From positions 1 to 50,106 of the forward strand of contig DYFQ01000019.1 in the NCBI GenBank assembly GCA_020725105.1: 50,106 nt of DNA. The letters are read 5' to 3'. Position 1 is the first letter of the stretch. Each line of letters opens with the position of its first letter. Both the position numbers and the translations under genes were made by a program. The notes beneath the pieces are model-generated. The model was given only the letters and a program-made list of their open reading frames with translations, did not search any database and had not been told where the DNA came from. Positions 41,252 through 50,042 of this stretch are shown here, in pieces. Source of the stretch: Symbiobacterium thermophilum. Lineage in GTDB: Bacteria > Bacillota > Sulfobacillia > DYFQ01.

Positions 41252-41698
41252 CTAGCTGCGTCGCTCGACCGACGCGGCGGTCAACCCGAAAGCCAAGAAC
41301 ATTCCCCAGAACCACGGGTTGGACACGAAAAAGCCGACCGTATACTGTGGCCAGCCCGACTGGGGCCCGTCCACCGCGCCTGCCCACCGGGCATAGGAAA
41401 ACATGAGGGCGATCAGGCAGGCCCCGCCCACCAGCGCCGCGGCGGCGGCCAGCGCCCACGACGCGGCGCCGGACCTGCCTGCAAGCCAGCGCCGCCAGAC
41501 GGCCGCGACCTCGGCGGTGATGGTCGCTGCGCCAAGGAAGAGGGCGGCCACGAACGCCGGCAACAGTGGGAAAAGGCCATTCCCGGAAATCTGCGAGGGC
41601 CCGGAGGTAAGCGTTCGAACCAGAAAGAGGCCTGCCACCAGCAACACCGCACCGGCGCCCACCCTGGCCAGCCTCGACCGGTCGGTCGGCGGTTGCAT
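41252..41698 (-). CDS. Four-segment membrane protein of unknown function
   Basis: A 148-residue protein from ATG 41698, which follows GGAGGGGGG. Hydrophobic helices: VGAGAVLLVAGLFLV, LFPLLPAFVAALFLGAATI, ALAAAAALVGGACLIALMF and PWFWGMFLAFGLTAA, with short charged loops. An upstream in-frame ATG at 41887 overlaps the hisIE stop, but the added part looks non-coding. It is the last gene in the his direction; whether it belongs to that operon is unclear because a stem-loop intervenes. No family recognised. Confidence 0.7.
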   Translation of the reverse strand: MQPPTDRSRLARVGAGAVLLVAGLFLVRTLTSGPSQISGNGLFPLLPAFVAALFLGAATITAEVAAVWRRWLAGRSGAASWALAAAAALVGGACLIALMFSYARWAGAVDGPQSGWPQYTVGFFVSNPWFWGMFLAFGLTAASVERRS

Positions 41699-41785
41699 TC
41701 TGAAACCCCCCTCCTGCTCGGGCCAGGTGCCCGGCCGGCGGGAGCCGCGGGCCGGTCCGCCCCGCTCGGGGACGGTTGCGGGTCG

Positions 41786-41808
41786 CGGCCCGGCCTGATC
41801 CCGGGCCG
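41786..41808 (-). terminator. Stem-loop downstream of the his operon
   Basis: CGGCCCGG and CCGGGCCG form a perfect 8-bp stem around a 7-base loop, about 75 bases after the hisIE stop. A wider inverted repeat (CCTGCTCGG at 41713, CCGAGCAGG at 41812) flanks this side. There is no T-run. Confidence 0.45.
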
Positions 41809-41883
41809 ACACCGAGCAGGTTCGCGAGGCCGGAACGCTCATCCTTCCCGCCGGCAGGTCCCCTCCCGCCGCGGGGTGCGGGG

Positions 41884-42630
41884 TCATGAGTCGCCGGCCC
41901 GCCTCCGGCCTCGCCGGCGGCCGAGTTCGGCCAGGACCTCGGACGGCTCCCGGCCGAACCAGGCCAGGGCCACCAGGCTGTGGAACCAGAGGTCGGCCAC
42001 CTCGGCCACCAGGGTCTCGGCGTCGGCGTCCTTGGCGGCCAGCACGACCTCGGTGGCCTCCTCGCTGACCTTCCTGAGGACCGCGTCCAGCCCTGCCGCG
42101 TACAGGCCGGCCACGTAGGAGCCGGGCTCCGGCTGCCGGCGCCGTTCGGCAAGCACCCGCCCCAGTTCCGCCAGGACGTCGGGCGGCGGGCCTGACTCCC
42201 GAGGGATTTCGGAAGGCGGCCGCCCCGACTCGCGGGGCGCGCCGGCCGCCGGCCGGAGGGCCGGCCGGTGAAAGCAGGTCTCCTCCCCGGTGTGGCAGGC
42301 GGGACCCGAAGGCTCCACCCGGTAGAGCACGGCATCGCCGTCGCAGTCCAGAACCAGTTCGGCCACGCGCATGCGGTTCCCCGAGGTGGCCCCCTTCTCC
42401 CAGAGCCCGTCCCGGCTACGGCTCCAGAACCAGGCCTGGCCCGTCCGAACGGTGCGCTCAAGGGCCGCGGCGCTGGCGTACGCCAGCATGAGGACGTCCC
42501 CGCTGGCCAGGCTGGAGACCACCACCGGCACCAGGCCGTCCGGCCCGAAGCGGACCTGCCCGAGCCAGTCAGCCGCGGCACCCGTTACCCGCGCGGACGG
42601 GCCACCGCCGTCGGGCGACGCGGCCGGCAT
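41884..42630 (-). CDS. hisI: HisIE: phosphoribosyl-AMP cyclohydrolase / phosphoribosyl-ATP pyrophosphatase
   Basis: Bifunctional steps 2 and 3 of histidine synthesis. The HisI half (residues about 20-125) has [37 protein letters not shown] and zinc-site segments [13 protein letters not shown] and [12 protein letters not shown] linker of about 25 residues with repeated PRESG-like motifs leads to HisE ([42 protein letters not shown]). The ATG overlaps the hisF stop (TGATG); GTG one codon earlier is an alternative start. Confidence 0.94.
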   Translation of the reverse strand: MPAASPDGGGPSARVTGAAADWLGQVRFGPDGLVPVVVSSLASGDVLMLAYASAAALERTVRTGQAWFWSRSRDGLWEKGATSGNRMRVAELVLDCDGDAVLYRVEPSGPACHTGEETCFHRPALRPAAGAPRESGRPPSEIPRESGPPPDVLAELGRVLAERRRQPEPGSYVAGLYAAGLDAVLRKVSEEATEVVLAAKDADAETLVAEVADLWFHSLVALAWFGREPSEVLAELGRRRGRRRAGDS

Positions 42631-43463
42631 CACGGCTCCCCTCCGTTCACGCCCGCCTGTGCCGGCGGGGCCCCGTCAGGGTCGGCCCACGGCGGCCGGA
42701 CCGGAATCCCCCGGGCGGCCACGGCCGCCTTCAACTCCGCCAGGGTGGCGATGCCGTCGTGGAGGATGCCGGCCAGCAGCACGGCGTCGGCCCCGCCCAC
42801 CAGGAAGGCATCTACCAGGTGCTCGGCGCTCCCGGCGCCGCCCGATGCAATCACCGGGATCGGCACGGCGTCCGCCACCGCCCGGGTGAGTTCCAGGTCG
42901 TAGCCGGACCGGGTTCCGTCCCGGTCGATGCTGGTCAAGAGGATCTCCCCGGCCCCCAGCGCCTGGGCTTCCCCGGCCCACGCCAGCGCGTCGCGGCCGG
43001 TGGCGCGGGTGCCGGCGCGGGTCCAGACTTGCCAGCGGCCTAGCGCGCAGGGCATGCCGGGCGCCAGGGCGGCGTCGATGGCCACCACCACGCACTGGCT
43101 GCCAAACCGGGCCGCGGCTTCGGCCACCAGCTCCGGGGTCTCGACGGCGGCGGTGTTGATGGACACCTTGTCGGCACCGCTCTCCAGCAGCCGCCGGATG
43201 TCGTCCGGGCTCCGGATGCCCCCACCCACGGTCAGGGGGATGAAGACGCGGGCCGCCGTCCGCTCGACCGCCGCGAGCAGCGCCCGCCGTCCCTCCAGGG
43301 TGGCCGAGACGTCCAGGAAGACCAGTTCGTCGGCGCCGTCCGCCTCGTACCGGGCGGCCAGTTCGGCCGGGTCACCCGCGTCCCGGAGGTCACGGAACCT
43401 GACGCCCTTCACGACCCTGCCGTCCCGCACGTCGAGACACGGGATGAAGCGCCTGGTCAGCAC
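42630..43463 (-). CDS. hisF: Imidazole glycerol phosphate synthase cyclase subunit
   Basis: Barrel subunit that closes the imidazole ring with ammonia from His[19 protein letters not shown] contains catalytic Asp 11-type residue; [13 protein letters not shown] and [12 protein letters not shown] bind phosphate; [18 protein letters not shown] holds the second catalytic Asp. 277 residues, slightly long at the C-terminus. GTG 43463 follows GGGAGGG and lies 3 bases after hisA. Confidence 0.96.
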   Translation of the reverse strand: MLTRRFIPCLDVRDGRVVKGVRFRDLRDAGDPAELAARYEADGADELVFLDVSATLEGRRALLAAVERTAARVFIPLTVGGGIRSPDDIRRLLESGADKVSINTAAVETPELVAEAAARFGSQCVVVAIDAALAPGMPCALGRWQVWTRAGTRATGRDALAWAGEAQALGAGEILLTSIDRDGTRSGYDLELTRAVADAVPIPVIASGGAGSAEHLVDAFLVGGADAVLLAGILHDGIATLAELKAAVAARGIPVRPPWADPDGAPPAQAGVNGGEP

Positions 43464-43466
43464 GGC

Positions 43467-44270
43467 TCATGCCCTCCCTCGGCGGGCGGCCGCCAGGGCG
43501 TCGCCCAGTTCCAGCGCCCCCCGGTACAACGCCAGGCCCAGGATGACCCCGGCTACCGCCGGGCGACCCGCCGCGGTCGCCACGTGCGCCGGGCTGGCCA
43601 CCCCGCCGGCCACCACCACCTCGAGCCCGGCCGAGGCCACCAGGTCCACGAGGTCCCAGTTGGGTCCGGCCAGGGTCCCGTCCCGCTCCGCGTCGGTGAC
43701 CACCGCCCGGCGGCAGCCGGCCGCCGTCCAGCGGCGGGCGACGGCGGCCGGGTCGCCGCCCGCCCCGGTCCAGCCCCGCACGGCGGCCCGCCCGTCCCGC
43801 ACGTCCAGGCTGGGGAGAATCCGCTCACCCCCGAACCGGTCCAGGCAGCGGGCAAGGAAGGCCGGGTCAGAAATGGCCCTGGTGCCCAGGATGGCGCGGG
43901 TGACCCCCAGCGACAGCGCGGTCTCGACGGCGGAAAGGGACCGGAGCCCGCCCCCGAACTGGACCGGCAGGCCGGTGGCCTCGACGATGGCCGCCACCAC
44001 GCCAAGGTGGGCCGGCCGCCCGGACAGGGCGCCGTCCAGATCCACCACGTGCAGCCCGCCGGCGCCCGCCGCCTGCCAGCGCCGGGCCACCGCCACCGGG
44101 TCGTCGCCCACCACCTCCTCGGCCTCGGGCCGCCCTCGCACCAGCCTGACGCACCGGCCGGCGCGCAGGTCGATGGCGGGCAGCACCCAGAAGCAGGCTG
44201 CCGGGGTCGCCCTTCCCTTCCCGGTCGGCGGCCGCCGGTCGCCCGCCCCCGGCCGCCCGGACCCGGTCAC
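43467..44270 (-). CDS. hisA: ProFAR isomerase
   Basis: Isomerises the aminoimidazole ribotide intermediate in step 4. The (beta-alpha)8 protein shows [17 protein letters not shown] (catalytic Asp), [23 protein letters not shown] and [17 protein letters not shown] (second Asp). From GTG 44270 (after GGGAAGGGA and in GTGA overlap with hisH) it has about 30 residues before the usual start, Gly/Arg-rich and possibly untranslated if a later start is used. The barrel itself looks complete. Confidence 0.94.
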   Translation of the reverse strand: MTGSGRPGAGDRRPPTGKGRATPAACFWVLPAIDLRAGRCVRLVRGRPEAEEVVGDDPVAVARRWQAAGAGGLHVVDLDGALSGRPAHLGVVAAIVEATGLPVQFGGGLRSLSAVETALSLGVTRAILGTRAISDPAFLARCLDRFGGERILPSLDVRDGRAAVRGWTGAGGDPAAVARRWTAAGCRRAVVTDAERDGTLAGPNWDLVDLVASAGLEVVVAGGVASPAHVATAAGRPAVAGVILGLALYRGALELGDALAAARRGRA

Positions 44271-44908
44271 CGGCCGTCCCTTCCCGCCCCGGCCGAGACC
44301 CACCGGCCGAAGGAGGCCAGCACCCGGAGGCCGACCCGCCCGCTCTTCTCCGGGTGAAACTGGACGGCGGCCATCCCGTCCGCCTGGACGGCGGCGCACA
44401 GGTCGGCGCCGTAGGGCACCGTGGCCGCCACCACCCCGGCGTCGGCCGGCACCGCGGCGTAGGAGTGGACGAAGTAGAAGTATCCGCCGTCACCCACCAG
44501 GGTACCGGGCCGGGTGGGCGTCACCAGGTTCCAGCCCACGTGGGGCACCTTGTGGCCCGGCGCCAGCCGGCCGAGGGACGCCACCCGCCCCGAGAGCACG
44601 CCCAGCCCGGGAACGCCGCCGCCCTCCGCCGCCCCCTCGTCGCTGGCGGAGAACAGAAGCTGCAGGCCCAGGCAGATGCCCAGCAGCGGCACCCCGCGGC
44701 CCATGGCCTCCAGCACCGCCCCGTCCATCCCGGTCGCCCGGAGCCGTTTCATCGCCGGCGCGAAGGCCCCCACCCCGGGGAGGACCACCCCCCTGGCCCG
44801 GGCCGCGTCGCGGGGCCGGTCCACCACCCTGGCGTCCAGGCCGACGGCGGCAAACGCCTTGGCCACGCTGGCCAGGTTGCCGACCCCGTAGTCCAGGATG
44901 GCAATCAT
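44267..44908 (-). CDS. hisH: Imidazole glycerol phosphate synthase glutaminase subunit
   Basis: Class I glutamine amidotransferase that feeds ammonia to His[32 protein letters not shown], the nucleophile site [12 protein letters not shown] and [12 protein letters not shown] (His-Glu of the triad) are all present; HVGWNLV and FYFVHSYAA are typical. 213 residues. ATG 44908 overlaps the hisB stop by four bases (ATGA). Confidence 0.95.
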   Translation of the reverse strand: MIAILDYGVGNLASVAKAFAAVGLDARVVDRPRDAARARGVVLPGVGAFAPAMKRLRATGMDGAVLEAMGRGVPLLGICLGLQLLFSASDEGAAEGGGVPGLGVLSGRVASLGRLAPGHKVPHVGWNLVTPTRPGTLVGDGGYFYFVHSYAAVPADAGVVAATVPYGADLCAAVQADGMAAVQFHPEKSGRVGLRVLASFGRWVSAGAGRDGR

Positions 44909-45516
44909 GCTTCCAGCACGCCCTTGGTCGAGGGGACCTCCGGGCGGCCGGGCAGCCTGGTCACGGCCTGGGCCAGCGCCCGGCCGGCGCCCTTGAAGGC
45001 CGCCTCCAGGAGATGGTGACTGTTGTCCCCGGCCAGGCTCGCAAGGTGTAGCGTGAGACCTGCCCCGGTGGCCAGGGCCCGGAAGAACTCCCGCCCCAGC
45101 GCCGCGTCGAACTGCCCCACCGCCGGCTGCGGGGCGGCCACCCGGTAATCAAGGTACGGGCGGCCCGAGCAGTCCAGGGCCACCTGGACCAGAGCGTCGT
45201 CCATCGGCAACAGCGCCCACCCGAAGCGGGCGATGCCCGACCGGTCACCCAGCGCCTGGCCGAGGGCGCGGCCGAGGCAGAGGCCCACGTCCTCCACGGT
45301 GTGATGGGCGTCCACCTGGAGGTCGCCGCTGGCCCGGACCACCAGGTCCAGGCCGGCGTGGTAGCCCAGGGCCACCAGGCAATGGTCGAAGAAGCCGATC
45401 CCCGTCACCGCCTCCGCCCTGCCCCGCCCGTCCAGGTTCACCGAGACCTCCACGTCGGTCTCGGCCGTGGTCCGCCGGACCGCTCCCCGGCGTTCGGCCG
45501 AGGCTTCACTCGCCAT
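44905..45516 (-). CDS. hisB: Imidazoleglycerol-phosphate dehydratase
   Basis: Mn-dependent dehydratase of step 6, monofunctional (203 residues, no phosphatase domain). Metal-binding repeats: [31 protein letters not shown], and later [20 protein letters not shown]. These give the paired His/Glu sets. It has [15 protein letters not shown] at the front. ATG 45516 lies 4 bases after hisC. No separate histidinol-phosphatase gene is present in this operon. Confidence 0.95.
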   Translation of the reverse strand: MASEASAERRGAVRRTTAETDVEVSVNLDGRGRAEAVTGIGFFDHCLVALGYHAGLDLVVRASGDLQVDAHHTVEDVGLCLGRALGQALGDRSGIARFGWALLPMDDALVQVALDCSGRPYLDYRVAAPQPAVGQFDAALGREFFRALATGAGLTLHLASLAGDNSHHLLEAAFKGAGRALAQAVTRLPGRPEVPSTKGVLEA

Positions 45517-45520
45517 CGGG

Positions 45521-46666
45521 TCACTCCCCCTCCCCGGCCGCCCTCGCCGTGCCGGCCAGACCGGCTCCGGCCCGACCGTGTCCCGGCCCGGACAGGGTGG
45601 CCGCCAGGGCCTGCACGAACGCCCGGTTCTCGGCGGGCAAGCCCACCGTCACCCGGAGAAAGCTGGACAGGCCGGCAACTGAAAAACGGCGGACCAGCAC
45701 CCCTCGCTCCGCCAGGCCGCGCCACACGTCGCCGGCGGCGGGCCCCAGGTCCAGCAGGAGAAAGTTGGCGGCCGACGGCACCGCCGTCAGTCCCAGCTGC
45801 CGGAGAGCCCTGGCCAGCCGCTGGCGTTCCCGGCCCAGGGCGGCCGCGTTCCGCGCCACGTAGCCGGTGTCAAGGGCGGCCCGCACCGCCACGGTGGCTG
45901 CCGCCTGCGCCGGGGCGCTCACGTTGTAGGGCATGCGGACCGCCTCCAGGGCGGCCACCAGGTCGGGGGTGCCGAGAAAGTAACCGACCCGCAGGCCGGC
46001 CAGGCCGAACGCTTTGGAGAGCGTCCGGAACACGCCGGTCGGCCCGCCGGCTCCGGCCGATAGCAGGCCCAGCACGTTGTCGGGCAAAAACTCGGCGTAG
46101 GCCTCGTCCACCAGGAGCGGGGCCCCCGCCGGCCTCCGCCGGGCAAAGGCCTCGAGAGCTTCGAGGGGCGCCACCGTCCCGGTGGGGTTGTTGGGCCGGC
46201 ACAGGACCATCACGCGGTAGCTTCCGGCCTCCGATGGCGCCCAGGCCTCGGCCAGGGCCGGCCAGTCGGGCAGGAGGTCTTTGCCCAGGGGAACCCGGAC
46301 CACCGGCAGCCCGAGCTGTTCGGCAACCGTCTCGTACGCCTGAAAGGTCGGCGGTGACACCACCACCGCTTCCGCCGCTCTCCCCAGCCGCCTGGCCGGT
46401 CCCAGCGCCCACAGGGCCAGGCTGATCAACTCGTCGGAGCCGTTGCCCACCACGATCCGGTCGGCCGGCACCCCGGTGTAGCTCGCCAGGGCGGCCCGTA
46501 ACTCGGTGGCCCGCTCCGACGGGTAGCGGTGGAGGGTGGCCCCGGCCATGGCCCGGGCGATGGAACGCCGGACGCCGGGCGGCGGGGGCCACGGGTTCTC
46601 GTTGGCGTCGAGTTTCACGGGACCGGTCCGGGTCCCCGGCGTCCGGCTCAGCTGCGTCTGGCTCAC
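45521..46666 (-). CDS. hisC: Histidinol-phosphate aminotransferase
   Basis: PLP aminotransferase of step 7. VKLDANENPWPPPPGV, LHRYPSE, IVVGNGSDELISLAL, LCRPNNPTGT, LLVDEAYAEF and the PLP-lysine motif RTLSKAFGLAGLRVG are present. 381 residues with a Gly/Ala/Arg-rich tail. GTG 46666 overlaps the hisD stop (GTGA) and has GGGAGG 10 bases upstream. Confidence 0.95.
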   Translation of the reverse strand: MSQTQLSRTPGTRTGPVKLDANENPWPPPPGVRRSIARAMAGATLHRYPSERATELRAALASYTGVPADRIVVGNGSDELISLALWALGPARRLGRAAEAVVVSPPTFQAYETVAEQLGLPVVRVPLGKDLLPDWPALAEAWAPSEAGSYRVMVLCRPNNPTGTVAPLEALEAFARRRPAGAPLLVDEAYAEFLPDNVLGLLSAGAGGPTGVFRTLSKAFGLAGLRVGYFLGTPDLVAALEAVRMPYNVSAPAQAAATVAVRAALDTGYVARNAAALGRERQRLARALRQLGLTAVPSAANFLLLDLGPAAGDVWRGLAERGVLVRRFSVAGLSSFLRVTVGLPAENRAFVQALAATLSGPGHGRAGAGLAGTARAAGEGE

Positions 46667-47958
46667 CTGTGGCCCGCCTCCCGGACGGCCACCGAGGCGG
46701 CGTGCAATGGCAGCCCCTCCGCCCGGGCCAGCCGCCGCGCGGCCGCCCCGAGGCGCGCCGGCCCCCAAGGCCCCAGGGCCAGGAGGTTGGTGCGGCGAAC
46801 GAAGTCGTAGACCCCCAGAGGCGAGCCGAACCGGGCCGTGCCGCCGGTGGGCAGGACGTGGTTCGGACCGGCGCCGTAGTCGCCCAGGGCGACCGGGCTC
46901 CAGCCCCCCAGGAACACCGCCCCGGCCGAGGTCACCCGGTCAAGCCAGGCCCACGGATCCTCCAGGTGCAGGGCCAGGTGCTCGGGGCCCCAGGCGTCGG
47001 CCATGGCCACCGCCTCGCCCACATCCGGGGCAGCCACCGCCAGGCCTTCCCCCAGCGCCACCCTGACCCCGCTGGCGTCCGGCAGCTCAAGCGCTGCCTC
47101 CACCTCGGTCAGGATCGCCTCCAGCACGCCGTCGCCGGCCGCCACCACCAGCACGCGGGCGTCGGGCCCGTGTTCGGCCTGGGCCAGCAGGTCGGCCGCC
47201 ACCCACCCCGGCCGGGCCGCCGCGTCGGCCACCACCGCCACCTCGCTCGGTCCGGCCAGCATGTCCAGGCCCACCTGCCCGTATAACAGCCGCTTGGCCG
47301 TGGTGACCCAGCGGTTGCCTGGACCCACCACCTTGTCACAGGCGGGAACGGACCCGGTACCCAGCGCCATGGCGGCCACGGCCTGGGCGCCGCCGGCCAG
47401 GTACACCCGGTCGATGCCCAGGATGGCGCAGGCGGCCAGCACCGGCGCGGCGCCACTCCCGTCAGGTCCGGGCGGGGTGCAGACCACGATCTCCTCCACC
47501 CCCGCCAGGCGGGCCGGCACCGCCGCCATCACGAGCGACGAGGGGTACGCCGCCCGGCCGCCGGGGGCGTAGATTCCCACCCGCCGGACGGGGCGGACCA
47601 GTTGCCCGGCGACCCCCCCCGGCACCTCCACCAGGTAGCCCGCGGGAAGCTGGGGCCGGTGGAAGGCGGTGACCCGCTCGACGACCTCGCCCAGGGCGGC
47701 CGCGAACGCCTCGCCCGCCGCCTGGCGGGCCGCCTCCATCGCCGCCCGCGACACGCGGAGCCGGGCGGGCTCCAGCCGGACGCCGTCAAGCTCCTCCCCG
47801 AGAGCCACCAGGGCCGCGTCGCCTTCGGCCGCCACCCGGGCGATGATCCGGCGAACCTGTGCCTCCACGTCCGCCTCCCAGGCCTGGCCGCGCCACCGGG
47901 CGCGCCGGCCCGAACCCTCAAGCCGGGTCCAGAATTCACCGGCCGACAACCGCCTCAC
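46663..47958 (-). CDS. hisD: Histidinol dehydrogenase
   Basis: NAD- and zinc-dependent final two oxidations to histidine. Seen: VRRVGIYAPGGRAAYPSSLVM, ACAILGIDRVYLAGGAQAVAAMA, CDKVVGPGNRWVTTAKR, GLDMLAGPSEV, AADLLAQAEHGPDA (catalytic Glu/His), WGPEHLALHL and GDYGAGPNHVLPTGGTARF. 431 residues. GTG 47958 overlaps the hisG stop by four bases. Confidence 0.96.
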   Translation of the reverse strand: MRRLSAGEFWTRLEGSGRRARWRGQAWEADVEAQVRRIIARVAAEGDAALVALGEELDGVRLEPARLRVSRAAMEAARQAAGEAFAAALGEVVERVTAFHRPQLPAGYLVEVPGGVAGQLVRPVRRVGIYAPGGRAAYPSSLVMAAVPARLAGVEEIVVCTPPGPDGSGAAPVLAACAILGIDRVYLAGGAQAVAAMALGTGSVPACDKVVGPGNRWVTTAKRLLYGQVGLDMLAGPSEVAVVADAAARPGWVAADLLAQAEHGPDARVLVVAAGDGVLEAILTEVEAALELPDASGVRVALGEGLAVAAPDVGEAVAMADAWGPEHLALHLEDPWAWLDRVTSAGAVFLGGWSPVALGDYGAGPNHVLPTGGTARFGSPLGVYDFVRRTNLLALGPWGPARLGAAARRLARAEGLPLHAASVAVREAGHR

Positions 47959-48656
47959 GCAAGCGCCCTCCGCTTCTCTTTCCGGCCCGCCGCCGCGGCC
48001 TGCCGGAGCGCCTGGACCAGCGGGGCCAGCCGACCGTGCTTGAGCCGGAAGCTCACCGGGTTCGCCACCAGCCGGGCGGTGACCGCCGCGATCTCCTCCA
48101 CCTCCACCAGCCCGTTGGCGGCCAGGGTCCGCCCGGTAGCCACCAGGTCCACCACCGCGTCGGCCAGGCCGGCCCGGGGGGCCAGTTCGACGTTGCCCGA
48201 CAGGCGGATGACGGCGCCGGGCAGTCCCCGGCGCCGCAGGTACGCCTCGGTGACCCGCGGGTAGCAGGTGGCCACCCGGAGGCCCCGGCCGGCGCTCGGG
48301 AGCCACCGGGCGGTGTCCGGCGAGGCCTTTTCGCCCGCCGTGGCCAGCGGGGCCGCCAGGACCATCCGGCAGGCGCCCACTCCCAGGTCCAGCACCTCCA
48401 GGATGGCAGGTTCCTGCTCCATGAGGACGTCCTTGCCGACCACCCCCAGGTCGGCGGCTCCCTCTTCGACGTAGGTGGGCACGTCGGCCGGGCGCGCCAG
48501 CACCGCCCGCACCCGCCTGGCCGGATCCTCGGCCAGCATGGTGCGGTCACCCAGGCCCGCCGCCACCTCCAGGCCGGCCCGGGCCAGCAGCGCCTCGGTC
48601 GGCTCCAGCAGCCTGCCCTTGGGCAGGGCAACGGTTACCCAGTCGTTCCCGGTCAC
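47955..48656 (-). CDS. hisG: ATP phosphoribosyltransferase, short form
   Basis: First, committed enzyme of histidine synthesis. This is the short form lacking the C-terminal regulatory domain (233 residues): VTVALPKGRLLEPTEALL, ADVPTYVEEGAADLGVVGKDVL, GLRVATCYPRVTEAYL, GNVELAPRAGLADAVVDLVATGRTL split around the PRPP loop (DLVATGRTL). Short HisG needs HisZ for activity and feedback control; hisZ is the gene just upstream. GTG 48656 follows GGGGAGGGG. Confidence 0.95.
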   Translation of the reverse strand: MTGNDWVTVALPKGRLLEPTEALLARAGLEVAAGLGDRTMLAEDPARRVRAVLARPADVPTYVEEGAADLGVVGKDVLMEQEPAILEVLDLGVGACRMVLAAPLATAGEKASPDTARWLPSAGRGLRVATCYPRVTEAYLRRRGLPGAVIRLSGNVELAPRAGLADAVVDLVATGRTLAANGLVEVEEIAAVTARLVANPVSFRLKHGRLAPLVQALRQAAAAGRKEKRRALA

Positions 48657-48690
48657 CGGGGACCCCTCCCCGGGCCGCTGCCCGGCGGGC

Positions 48691-49938
48691 TCAATGGATC
48701 CCCCAGGCGGCCGCCCGCTCGGCACTGGCCGGCGTCACTTCCCGGTACCCGCCGGTCCCGTAGACCAGCACCCGGCGGACGCCCTGGGCCGAGGCGCGCT
48801 CCAGGCGCTCCTCCAGCGCACCCACCAGCGGCTCCAGGGCCACCCGGAAGCCCCGCCGGCGCAGGCTCTGGGCCAGCCTGGCCGCGGTGGCGTGACGCCC
48901 CCCCTCCACCAGCACCAGGTAGTCCAGGGCCGGGGCGGCCCCGTTGTCTTCCACCACCGGTAGCAACTCGGTCACCCCCAGGGCAAAGCCGGTGGCGGGC
49001 AACGGCCGCCCGTCCAGCGCCACCAGCCCGTCGTACCGCCCGCCCCCGCCGACGGGGGTCGGGACCCCTTCGGCGTAGATCTCGAACACGGGGCCGGAGT
49101 AATAGCCCAGGTCCCGGGTGACACCCGGGTCCACGGCCACCTGGCCCCCCAGCCCCCACCCGCCGAGCAGTTCCACCACCGCCTTCAGGTCGGCGGCTGC
49201 CGCCCGGGCCCGGCCGGGCGGCAGCCGGTCGACCAGCCCGCCGATCCATGCCGGGTCGCTGCGAAACCGGCCGGCCCCCAGGAGCAGATCCGCCAGCCAG
49301 CTGGGGGCCGCGCCGCCGGTAAGCACCCGGTCCAGCGCCACCAGGTCGCCCCGGCGAAGGGCCCGCCACACTTCCTCCCGGACCGCCCGGGAGACGCCCT
49401 CGGCTTCCAGGGCCCCGCTCACCAGTCCGACGTGGCCGACGCCGACCCGGAACCGGCGAACTCCCGCGGCCCGCAGGCTGCTGGCGGCCAGAGCGATCAC
49501 CTCGGCGTCCGCCCAGGGCTCCCCGGCGCCGATCAGCTCCGCACCCGCCTGGAACACCTCGCGCGCCCGCCCCCGGTGGGCCGGCGCGTCCCGGAAGACG
49601 TTGGCCAGGATGCAGATGCGCACGGGCAACGGCCAGCCGGCCAGGCTCCCGCCGGCCATGCGGGCCACGGCGAGGGTCAGGTCGGGCCGCAGCGCCAGGT
49701 TTTGACCGCCGCCGCCGACAACCCGGAACAACCGCCCGTCCCACTGCCCGTCCCCCACGTCCGGCCGGGTCTCCAGCGTGGCCGGGAGAACCTCACGATA
49801 GCCCCAGGCGCGGAACTCCCCCAGGAGCCGGTCCTCAACGCGGCGCTTGGCCTCGGCCAGCCCGGGCGCGTAGTCGCGAAACCCCTCCGGCAGGCTGGCC
49901 AGGGGAAGGTCGGGCGTGTCCGCGCGAGCCAGGACCAC
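48691..49938 (-). CDS. hisZ: ATP phosphoribosyltransferase regulatory subunit
   Basis: A histidyl-tRNA-synthetase paralogue that makes a hetero-octamer with short HisG and binds histidine. LPEGFRDYAPGLAEAKRRVEDRLL, NLALRPDLTLAVARMA (motif 2 region, with ARM in place of the synthetase charging residues) and YYSGPVFEIYAEG, GGGGRYDGLVAL are seen. 415 residues. GTG 49938 with an AGGGTGG site opens the operon. A 70-nt leader with competing hairpins precedes it. Confidence 0.93.
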   Translation of the reverse strand: MVLARADTPDLPLASLPEGFRDYAPGLAEAKRRVEDRLLGEFRAWGYREVLPATLETRPDVGDGQWDGRLFRVVGGGGQNLALRPDLTLAVARMAGGSLAGWPLPVRICILANVFRDAPAHRGRAREVFQAGAELIGAGEPWADAEVIALAASSLRAAGVRRFRVGVGHVGLVSGALEAEGVSRAVREEVWRALRRGDLVALDRVLTGGAAPSWLADLLLGAGRFRSDPAWIGGLVDRLPPGRARAAAADLKAVVELLGGWGLGGQVAVDPGVTRDLGYYSGPVFEIYAEGVPTPVGGGGRYDGLVALDGRPLPATGFALGVTELLPVVEDNGAAPALDYLVLVEGGRHATAARLAQSLRRRGFRVALEPLVGALEERLERASAQGVRRVLVYGTGGYREVTPASAERAAAWGIH

Positions 49939-49945
49939 TCACCAC

Positions 49946-49998
49946 CCTCGTCACCGAAGCTCGAGGCTTTAGGACTTTAGCGTAGTAACGCCATAAAG
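49946..49998 (-). promoter_or_regulatory. his operon leader hairpins
   Basis: In the RNA, CUUUA/UAAAG plus GCGU/ACGC form a first hairpin (49998-49975). Downstream, CCUCG (49966-49962) can pair with CGAGG (49950-49946), covering the ribosome site, or GCUU/AAGC can pair instead (49969-49957 region). No T-box motif or His-rich leader peptide is present. Confidence 0.4.
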
Positions 49999-50013
49999 AC
50001 CAGCAACGAAAAA

Positions 50014-50042
50014 AGAGTACCACGACCACCGGCTGACGTCAA
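50014..50042 (-). promoter_or_regulatory. his operon promoter
   Basis: -35 TTGACG (50042-50037), a 17-base spacer, -10 TACTCT (50019-50014) and an A/T-rich start region. The -35 contains the stop codon of the repeat-encoding frame to its right. Confidence 0.6.

Noticed and set aside
41699-41887. Start of the membrane protein at ATG 41887, overlapping the hisIE stop
   Set aside because: The added residues are Pro/Arg/Gly-rich and cross a perfect stem-loop; ATG 41698 has a much better ribosome site.
49938-50010. T-box control of the his operon
   Set aside because: GGGTGGT before hisZ recalls the T-box, but the full 14-nt motif, specifier loop and terminator are absent, and the leader is too short.
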